From assembly GCA_021823555.1 (NCBI GenBank), contig JAKANW010000152.1, positions 1 through 6,945 on the forward strand: 6,945 nucleotides of DNA. The letters run 5' to 3'. The notes beneath the pieces were generated by a model. It did not search any database. It worked only from the letters and a program-made list of their open reading frames with translations, and was not told where the DNA came from. Both the position numbers and the translations under genes were made by a program. This DNA is from Chloroflexota bacterium. Its GTDB lineage: Bacteria > Chloroflexota > Anaerolineae > Anaerolineales > Villigracilaceae. Below, one piece after another: positions 1 to 5,278 of the stretch (positions are counted from its first letter, which is position 1; each line of letters opens with the position of its first letter).

Positions 1-98
1 GTGACGACGGCGACGAGGTCCTGCGCGCCGAGTTCGGCCGAAAGGTCCTCCGGCCCCCAGGAGGTCCATCTTACGCCTCGGCGCATACGGCGGTACCT
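1..98. other. GC-rich segment of unknown origin abutting the broken ogt
   Basis: By hand count about 70 of the first 100 bases are G or C, clearly richer than the flanking DNA. The change coincides with the end of alkyltransferase homology at base 99. Two frames look codon-like, with G/C in most third positions: the plus frame starting at base 3 (DDGDEVLRAEFGRKVL) and the minus frame continuous with ogt (GPEDLSAELGAQDLVAVV). I recognise neither. The segment could be the end of a gene from another replicon or organism, or an assembly chimera. Confidence 0.45.
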
Positions 99-488
99 CC
101 CGTTGGCGCGGCCGACTGCTCGACAGGCATTCGACCGTCCCAGTTGGGCAGCAATATCGGCGTAGGTAGTCGTCTCACCATAGGGGATGGCAAACACAAT
201 TTGCAGGACGGCGCGTTGGAATGGGCGCAAAGTTTCCCAGTCAACGGCGAAGGTGAACTCGCGACGCTGGCCGTTGAAGTATTCGCGAAGTTGAGTTGCA
301 TAGGGGACAATCCTTGCAGCATCCGGTTTAACGGGACGCGCCAATCGCCGCAGGATGCGCTCCAGGTCGGGCTGGGAGTCGGCCCATTCCACGGCGACCA
401 GACCCAGGTCGGAGGCTGCGATGCGCAGGTCGCCCACAGGGGTTTGATTGAGTTCACCAAGATAAATTGGGGAGTCGGAGCGAGTCAT
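1..488 (-). CDS. ogt: Methylated-DNA-protein-cysteine methyltransferase (Ogt/MGMT), N-terminal part, truncated at the window edge
   Basis: This family removes O6-alkyl groups from guanine by transferring them to a Cys in a PCHR motif. The start is ATG at 488-486, preceded by GGAGG five bases upstream. Residues 1-80 resemble the ribonuclease-H-like N-terminal domain. Residues 90-130 match the DNA-binding domain closely: FQRAVLQ, IPYGETTTYADIA (101-113), then RAVGRANG (123-130). Family members continue with NP and then PCHR within about ten residues. Here the family match stops at Gly130 (base 99). The frame stays open to base 1 but encodes an unrelated Arg-rich tail of about 32 residues, and no PCHR is found in any minus-strand frame of bases 1-98. 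The gene is therefore either broken by a rearrangement or joined to foreign sequence by misassembly. Identity of the N-terminal part is firm; a working enzyme is not expected from what is seen. Confidence 0.8.
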   Translation of the reverse strand, partial: MTRSDSPIYLGELNQTPVGDLRIAASDLGLVAVEWADSQPDLERILRRLARPVKPDAARIVPYATQLREYFNGQRREFTFAVDWETLRPFQRAVLQIVFAIPYGETTTYADIAAQLGRSNACRAVGRANGRYRRMRRGVRWTSWGPEDLSAELGAQDLVAVV

Positions 489-631
489 ATTTGCCTCCAA
501 ACGGGTCAAATGTTTGCATCCCTGTTAGTTGTCGTACAATCGTAGGGGAAGCGTAGGTTTCCCGTCAAGCACTATGAGGACAAGCATGATAAATTTGGGA
601 GCGTAAGGTGATTTCTCTTCTCCTCCTTCAA

Positions 632-660
632 GGGAACCGCGGTCGGCGTCCGCGGTTCTC
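632..660. other. Strong hairpin in the ogt / tyrA-like intergenic region
   Basis: GAACCGCGG (634-642) and CCGCGGTTC (650-658) form a perfect 9-bp stem with a 7-base loop, extendable by a G-T and a G-C pair to 632/660. A pyrimidine-rich run precedes it on the plus strand (611-629). Neither strand has a T tract directly after it, so it is not a canonical intrinsic terminator. It lies between two divergent genes, just upstream of the -10 box of the plus-strand unit. It could be an operator, an mRNA structure or a dispersed palindromic element. Confidence 0.5.
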
Positions 661-682
661 GAATTTAATGGGGTGTTGGCAG

Positions 683-688
683 TATAAT
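683..688 (+). promoter_or_regulatory. Probable -10 box for the tyrA-like / GIY-YIG unit
   Basis: A perfect TATAAT lies 27 bases before the start codon at 716, giving an expected transcript start near 695. No convincing -35 is seen 16-18 bases upstream, so the promoter may need an activator or be recognised mainly through the -10. The hairpin at 632-660 falls where the -35 and upstream region would be. The call rests on the hexamer and its position only. Confidence 0.4.
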
Positions 689-715
689 CCCGCTATCTTA
701 TCTTGAGAGGAAGCT

Positions 716-1702
716 ATGGCTATGCAAATGACAATTGTTGGCCTGGGACAGATTGGTGGCTCGATTGGGCTGGCCCTTAATGGAAATAAAACCGCGCTGA
801 AACGTGTTGGTCATGATAAGAAAATGGATGTGGAAAAGGCCGCGCTAGGCAAAGGTGCGGTGGATGAAGTCAAACATAACCTGCCTGCGGCGGTACACGA
901 TGCCAACATTGTTATGCTGTGCCTGCCCCTCAGCCAGGCGCGCGGAACGTTGGAGATCATCGGGCCGGAGTTGCAGGAAGGCGCAGTGGTGATGGATACG
1001 GCTCCGGTCAAGGATACGGTGTCCAAATGGGCAAAGGAACTTATTCCAGCCGGACGATATTACATCGGGCTGGCTCCAGCGCTCAACCCGGAGGTTCTGC
1101 ACGATTTGACGTTTGGGTTGGATGCTGCGCGGGAGGATTTATTCAAACAGGGTGTGATGGTGATCAACGCCCCATACGGGACACCCGGCGATGTGGTGCA
1201 ACTTGCGTCTGACCTGACCGAGTTGCTGGGCGCCACACCCCTGTTGGCTGACCTGGCCGAATCGGATGGCCTGATGACCTCCATGCACCTTCTGCCCCAA
1301 CTGGTGGCCGCGGCGCTGCTGAACGCCACCGTGGACCAGCCGGGCTGGCAGGAAGCCCGCAAATTGGCCGGGCGTCCGTATGCCGTAGTGACTGCCGGCC
1401 TGGCCTACCAGGATGAAATTGACTCTTTGCGCATGGCTGTGCTGCAAAACAACCAGAATGTCGTCCGCTTGCTGGATACATTCATCGCCTCCCTGCGCGG
1501 CCTGCGCGATGATATTGAAAAGGCGGACGATGAAGGGGTGGCTGTCCGCCTGGAGCAGGCTTTGGAAGGCCGCAACCGCTGGATGAGTGAACGGCTGTTG
1601 GCAGAGTGGAGCGAAAAGACCGAGCGCAAAGTGCTGGATGTTCCATCCTTTGCGGAGCGCTTCTTTGGCAGCGCCTTCTATAGACGCACACCAAACGAAT
1701 GA
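716..1702 (+). CDS. TyrA-like (prephenate dehydrogenase family) Rossmann protein, active site apparently lost
   Basis: This is a 328-residue protein. The ATG at 716 is preceded by AGAGG five bases upstream; an alternative Met lies at residue 3. The N-terminal dinucleotide fold is clear: TIVGLGQIGGS at 6-16 (GxGxxGG). The TyrA layout continues with a V-x-D-x-x-x-V-K element (MDTAPVKD, 93-100), YYIGLAP at 115-121, DLFKQGVMVI at 141-150, LLPQLVAAALLNA at 192-204 and NNQNVVRLLD at 245-254 before an all-helical C-terminus. In true prephenate/arogenate dehydrogenases these places carry a Ser (GSVK), the catalytic His of HPMAG, a His-Asp pair, SHLPH and an Arg in FRDxTR. Here they read P97, A120, ESD (182-184), HLLPQ and YAVVTA (222-227). 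Family membership is sound, but chorismate-pathway activity is doubtful. It probably leads a two-gene operon, since its stop overlaps the next start. It may be a paralogue with another substrate or a non-catalytic role. Confidence 0.75.
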   Translation: MAMQMTIVGLGQIGGSIGLALNGNKTALKRVGHDKKMDVEKAALGKGAVDEVKHNLPAAVHDANIVMLCLPLSQARGTLEIIGPELQEGAVVMDTAPVKDTVSKWAKELIPAGRYYIGLAPALNPEVLHDLTFGLDAAREDLFKQGVMVINAPYGTPGDVVQLASDLTELLGATPLLADLAESDGLMTSMHLLPQLVAAALLNATVDQPGWQEARKLAGRPYAVVTAGLAYQDEIDSLRMAVLQNNQNVVRLLDTFIASLRGLRDDIEKADDEGVAVRLEQALEGRNRWMSERLLAEWSEKTERKVLDVPSFAERFFGSAFYRRTPNE

Positions 1703-1965
1703 CTTGTTATTGTTATATCGTCGAGTGCTCCGATGGGACGTACTACACCGGCTGGACGACCGATCCTGAACAACGACTGAAAACCCACAATGCGGGGCGC
1801 GGCGCAAAATACACCCGCACCCGCCGCCCGGTGAAGTTGGTCTATGTAGAGGAGCAGCCTGACCGGACCTCGGCAATGAAAAGAGAACGCGCCATCAAGA
1901 TGATGACGCGTGAAAAAAAAGGGAAACTGATTGGAACAGAGCCTGGGGGCAAGTTTTTATCTTGA
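1699..1965 (+). CDS. GIY-YIG nuclease-family protein (YhbQ/UPF0213-like)
   Basis: This is an 88-residue, single-domain protein, the usual size for the YhbQ/UPF0213 group. The GIY-YIG core is represented by CYIVEC (5-10) and TYYTGWT (14-20), followed by the conserved Arg26, His30-Asn31, KYT (37-39), the RRPVKLVY segment (42-49) and the metal-binding Glu63 in KRERAIK. All residues expected for nuclease activity appear present. Biological roles in this group are poorly defined; structure-specific DNA cleavage is the general family activity. The start ATG overlaps the upstream TGA in ATGA (1699-1702), so translation is probably coupled to the TyrA-like gene. An A8 run at 1913-1920 near the C-terminus is prone to slippage or sequencing error; the frame as given continues intact to the stop. 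Confidence 0.85.
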   Translation: MTCYCYIVECSDGTYYTGWTTDPEQRLKTHNAGRGAKYTRTRRPVKLVYVEEQPDRTSAMKRERAIKMMTREKKGKLIGTEPGGKFLS

Positions 1966-1986
1966 ACGCAAGAACCGCATCCATAA

Positions 1987-2039
1987 CTCACCTTACGCAA
2001 GACGTCCCGACACTTGCACCTGGCACAAGTGCAGGTGAG
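1987..2039. other. Nested or alternative stem-loops in the convergent intergenic gap
   Basis: The 153-base gap 1966-2118 separates the plus-strand unit from the converging ATPase gene and shows no credible ORF. CTCACCT (1987-1993) can pair with AGGTGAG (2033-2039), enclosing CACTTG (2011-2016) with CAAGTG (2026-2031). CACCTG (2017-2022) can alternatively pair with CAGGTG (2032-2037), crossing the inner stem. No strong T tract follows on either strand, so a terminator role is possible but weakly supported. Confidence 0.3.
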
Positions 2040-2118
2040 GTTTCCTTGAAAAACACTATTGAGCCGTTCAAACCTTCGGGATGTTCTTTCTCAACCCATT
2101 TGAAACACACCCAATTGA

Positions 2119-5037
2119 TTATTTCTCACTCCTCCGCAGGAAAAACTTGGTGATCTCTTCCGAAGCAGCGGGGATGAGTGCCAGGCCGACGATCACGCTC
2201 CACTCCATCAATGAGGGGAAGTGTGTGTTGAAGATCGTTTGAAGGAAGGGGAAAGCCGTCACGATAAACAGCAGGAAGATCGAAGCGCCGACTGCGTATT
2301 GCATCCACTTGTTGGAAAACAAGCCAATCGTAAAGACCGAGGCCCGTTCCGAGCGGACCGTGTAGGCACGGAACAACTCACACAAGGAGAGCGTGACAAA
2401 GGCCATTGTCTCAGCAGTTTGTACGTCCACGCCGCGCCAATCGTGCTGGAAAAGATATACCACCGGATTCATCCCGGCAGGCACGTACGCGCCAGCTTGC
2501 AGATGCCAGAGTAATCCCAGTCCAAAAGCGAGCAGCACCGCGCCGGTCTGCGTGATGGTCTGGATGAAAATGCCGGCGCCCATTGTGCGGTTGATGATCG
2601 GTTCCTTCTTCGAGCGCGGCTTTTGTTTCATGATGTCAGGATCACCTTTTTCCATGGCCAGGGCCAGTGCGGGAGCGCCATCGGTGATCAAGTTGAGCCA
2701 CAAGAGTTGGATGGCAGTCAACGGTACAGGCAGGCCAGCTAACGTAGCCAGGAAGATGATCATGATCTCGGCCACATTGGAAGAAAGCAGGAAGAACACG
2801 AACTTGCGGATATTGGCATAGATGATGCGTCCCTGCTCCACCGCCGCGACGATGCTGGCGTAATTGTCGTCGGTCAGCACCATGTCGGCGGTTTCTTTGG
2901 CGACATCCGTGCCGGTGATGCCCATGGCCACGCCGATGTCGGCGCGCTTGATGGCGGGAGCGTCGTTGACGCCGTCGCCCGTCATGGCCACTACCTCGTC
3001 GTTGGCTTGCAAGGCATTTACAATGCGCATCTTGTGCTCAGGTGAGACGCGTGCAAACACATCCGTGACTTCGATCTCACGGTTGAGTTCGTCATCAGAC
3101 ATGGCGTCCAACTCGGCTCCGGTGAGGACTTTGTGGCCTGTTCCCAGCAGCCCGATGGTTTCGGCAACCGCCCTGGCCGTGTTCGGATAGTCGCCGGTGA
3201 TCATCACGGTGCGGATGCCCGCCTGTCGCGCTTTTTCGAGCGCAGGCCTGACCTCGGGGCGCGCCGGGTCAATCATACCTGCCAATCCGACAAAGACCAG
3301 GTCCTTCTCCAGTTCTTCTGTTCTTATGTCTTCGAGATTGTCGGGTACATCTTTGATGACGCGATAGGCAAGACCCAGCACACGCAGCGCGTCCTGGGTC
3401 ATGGCATCATTGGCAGCCATGATGCGATTACGCGTTGTTTGGTCGAGCGGCATGGATTCATCGTTCATCGTCTGGTAACGCGAGCACAAGCCCAGCACTA
3501 CGTCCGGCGCCCCTTTGACCGCAATCACATCCCAGTCCTTGTGTTTCTTATCGTGGAACGGTGAGGCGTCATTAGGATGCGGCTCACGCACATCGTGGAT
3601 GGTGATCATGCGCTTGCGTTCCGCGTCGAACGGCACTTCATTCTCACGCGGATACGCTTCGTCAATCTGCACATGAAAGGCTCCGGCTTTGGCCGCAGCT
3701 ACGAGCAGCGCTCCTTCCGTGGGGTCGCCCACGATGCGGTAGGTTTGCCCACCCAGGTTTGCGCCCGTCACTTCGATTTCGGCATCGTTATTCAGCACGC
3801 CCAGCCAGAGCGTGGTCAGGGCAGCGGGATAATTCGCTATATCAACCGGTTCGCCATCTACAAGGAATTGGCCTTCAGGAACGTAACCTGTGCCGGTCAC
3901 ATCCAGGAACTGGTCGTCGGTCCAGAGTTGCGTTACGGTCATTTCGTTCTGCGTCAGGGTGCCGGTTTTATCGGAACAGATCGTGGTGGCCGAACCCAAC
4001 GTCTCAACGGAGGACAGCTTGCGGATGAGCGCGTGGCGGTCAATCATCTCGCGCATCCCCAGCGCCAGGCTGATGGTCACGACCGCCGGCAGTCCCTCCG
4101 GCACGGCAGCAATCGCGAGGCTGACGGCGATGATGAAGACGTTGGTGATCTCCTTGGCATATTCCCCGATATAGGCTATCGGCCCTGTGAACAACTCGCC
4201 GATGTTGGTGTAGTTGATGAGCGCCACGATGAACACGATGGCAACCAACACCAGTGAGCCGATGCTGAGGGTCCTGCCCAGGTCGTCCAGGCGGCGCTGG
4301 AGCGGCGTCTCTTCAGCCTCCACGTTTTGCAGCATGGAAGCGATCAGGCCAAGCTGGGTACGCATGCCAGTGCTGACCACCACCCCGCGGCCGCGTCCAT
4401 AGGAGACCAGGGTGCCCATGAAGGCTGTGTTCTTGCGGTCGCCGAGCGGCACACTTTTATCCAGCACGGTGGCGGCATGTTTCTGAACCGGGAGCGACTC
4501 GCCGGTCAGCGAGGCCTCCTCGACGCGCAGGTTGATGGCCTCCAGCAGGCGCACGTCAGCCGGAACGTAATTCCCCGCTTCCAGGTAAACGATGTCACCT
4601 GGCACCAGTTCCCGGGCAGGGACTGCATTCCGGTGGCCGTCGCGCATGACATGTGCATCGGGAGCGGCCAGCCGTTTCAACGCGGCCAGGGCTTCCTCGG
4701 CGCGGCGCTCCTGAAGGATGCCCAGCACCGCGTTCAGGACGACAATGGACATGATGGCCGCCGATTCGATGTAGTCTCCCAGTAAAGCTGAAATGACCGA
4801 AGCGACTATCAGCAGGATGACCACAAAGTTATTCAATTGGTCCCACAGCATGTGCCAAAAACCGGGGCGCGATGCTTCACGTAATTGGTTCTCCCCATAC
4901 TGTGCCAGTCGCCGGGCAGCTTCCTCGGAACTCAATCCGTTGTCCTGTACTTCGAGGTGGCGTAAAACTTCTTCCACCGCGAGGGCATGCCAGTCGCGCT
5001 TGGGTATATCGTTGTCGTTCACGTGCTCAATTGCCAT
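2119..5037 (-). CDS. P-type (P2, SERCA-like) cation-transporting ATPase, probable Ca2+/Mn2+ exporter
   Basis: This 972-residue ATP-driven pump would move Ca2+ or Mn2+ out across the cytoplasmic membrane. The start is ATG at 5037-5035, with AGAGG six bases upstream. The frame stays open further upstream, but that part is riboswitch leader. In order: an N-terminal cation-ATPase domain (15-60), M1-M2 (about 68-108), the actuator domain with TGES at 178-181, M3-M4 (258-325) with PEGLPA at 313-318, the phosphorylation site DKTGT with Asp356, nucleotide-domain KGAP at 508-511, TGD at 614-616, the TGDGVNDAP hinge at 686-694, and M5-M10 (745-965). Ion-site residues of SERCA appear kept: Glu314 (M4), Asn754 and Glu757 (M5), Asn782, Thr785 and Asp786 (M6), and Glu887 (M8). 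Both Ca2+ sites are therefore plausible. It has its own promoter and a yybP-ykoY-type leader, which argues for Mn2+ as a physiological substrate, as proposed for Lactococcus YoaB. Length is normal and no damage is seen. Confidence 0.93.
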   Translation of the reverse strand: MAIEHVNDNDIPKRDWHALAVEEVLRHLEVQDNGLSSEEAARRLAQYGENQLREASRPGFWHMLWDQLNNFVVILLIVASVISALLGDYIESAAIMSIVVLNAVLGILQERRAEEALAALKRLAAPDAHVMRDGHRNAVPARELVPGDIVYLEAGNYVPADVRLLEAINLRVEEASLTGESLPVQKHAATVLDKSVPLGDRKNTAFMGTLVSYGRGRGVVVSTGMRTQLGLIASMLQNVEAEETPLQRRLDDLGRTLSIGSLVLVAIVFIVALINYTNIGELFTGPIAYIGEYAKEITNVFIIAVSLAIAAVPEGLPAVVTISLALGMREMIDRHALIRKLSSVETLGSATTICSDKTGTLTQNEMTVTQLWTDDQFLDVTGTGYVPEGQFLVDGEPVDIANYPAALTTLWLGVLNNDAEIEVTGANLGGQTYRIVGDPTEGALLVAAAKAGAFHVQIDEAYPRENEVPFDAERKRMITIHDVREPHPNDASPFHDKKHKDWDVIAVKGAPDVVLGLCSRYQTMNDESMPLDQTTRNRIMAANDAMTQDALRVLGLAYRVIKDVPDNLEDIRTEELEKDLVFVGLAGMIDPARPEVRPALEKARQAGIRTVMITGDYPNTARAVAETIGLLGTGHKVLTGAELDAMSDDELNREIEVTDVFARVSPEHKMRIVNALQANDEVVAMTGDGVNDAPAIKRADIGVAMGITGTDVAKETADMVLTDDNYASIVAAVEQGRIIYANIRKFVFFLLSSNVAEIMIIFLATLAGLPVPLTAIQLLWLNLITDGAPALALAMEKGDPDIMKQKPRSKKEPIINRTMGAGIFIQTITQTGAVLLAFGLGLLWHLQAGAYVPAGMNPVVYLFQHDWRGVDVQTAETMAFVTLSLCELFRAYTVRSERASVFTIGLFSNKWMQYAVGASIFLLFIVTAFPFLQTIFNTHFPSLMEWSVIVGLALIPAASEEITKFFLRRSEK

Positions 5038-5074
5038 AAAAAACCTCTTTGCTGGATGTGAGGTGCGGTGCAAC

Positions 5075-5102
5075 AAAAAAACCACCACACCTTTGTGGTG
5101 GT
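5075..5102 (-). terminator. Intrinsic terminator in the ATPase leader (riboswitch expression platform)
   Basis: Read on the minus strand, ACCACCACA (5102-5094) and TGTGGTGGT (5089-5081) form a perfect 9-bp stem with a 4-base loop, followed at once by seven T (5081-5075). It lies between promoter and start codon of the ATPase gene, so it works as a conditional attenuator. Its 5' arm includes the CC of the conserved AAGACC and the bases that close the aptamer's base stem. Confidence 0.88.
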
Positions 5103-5205
5103 CTTGCCAACGCTTGGAAGCGTCTGGATTGCCGATGGCTTTTGGGCCAATGGGATGACGACAATCCATCCTGTACGTAAGAACCAGGCGGCTACTCCCC
5201 GCCGT
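5094..5205 (-). promoter_or_regulatory. yybP-ykoY family manganese riboswitch aptamer
   Basis: Read on the minus strand, the leader contains the family's conserved L1 element GGGGAGTAGC (5200-5191), an internal TCGTCAT, and the conserved L3 element GGCAAGACC (5108-5100). Between them, GGATTG can pair with CAATCC, TGGC with GCCA around an A-rich loop, and ACGCT with AGCGT just before L3. The base stem would pair GGCGG (5203-5199) with CCACC (5101-5097), with one C-A mismatch. The same CCACC is part of the terminator 5' arm. Known members bind Mn2+ at the L1-L3 junction and control mntP, alx and P-type ATPase genes. By that logic this is a transcriptional ON switch: bound metal stabilises the base stem and blocks the terminator. 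The class is recognised from its conserved blocks, not from a covariance-model search. Confidence 0.85.
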
Positions 5206-5210
5206 TTAAG

Positions 5211-5239
5211 AGTCTACCCAGAGTAAAAAACTATGTCAA
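5211..5239 (-). promoter_or_regulatory. Sigma70-type promoter for the riboswitch-ATPase transcript
   Basis: Minus-strand TTGACA (5239-5234, perfect -35), a 17-base spacer, then TAGACT (5216-5211, 4 of 6 to TATAAT). The expected transcript start is near 5205, directly before the base stem of the aptamer. The promoter lies within the 241-base gap after glgC, so the ATPase need not depend on glgC transcription. I see no clear terminator between the glgC stop and this promoter. Confidence 0.75.
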
Positions 5240-5278
5240 GGTAAAAATTCGACACTTTTGTTGGGCGTTGATTTCTTA

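Noticed and set aside
144..545. 133-codon plus-strand frame opposite ogt
   Set aside because: The minus-strand frame encodes clear alkyltransferase motifs; this one is the complementary shadow.
544..561. Short inverted repeat GGGAA/TTCCC between ogt and the TyrA-like gene
   Set aside because: Only five base pairs around an eight-base loop; expected by chance.
1139..1876. 245-codon minus-strand frame opposite the TyrA-like and GIY-YIG genes
   Set aside because: Low-complexity Arg/His/Gln/Gly-rich product with no family resemblance, fully antisense to two well-supported genes and crossing their junction.
1913..1920. A8 run in the GIY-YIG gene as programmed frameshift site
   Set aside because: The frame as written gives a full-length family member; no downstream stimulatory structure or meaningful alternative frame is seen.
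1962..2153. 63-codon plus-strand frame after the GIY-YIG gene
   Set aside because: It starts with TTG without a good ribosome-binding site, runs into the 3' end of the converging ATPase gene, and looks non-coding in composition.
3577..4257. 226-codon plus-strand frame inside the ATPase gene
   Set aside because: Antisense shadow of a conserved P-type ATPase; the His/Arg/Gly-rich composition is typical of a shadow frame.
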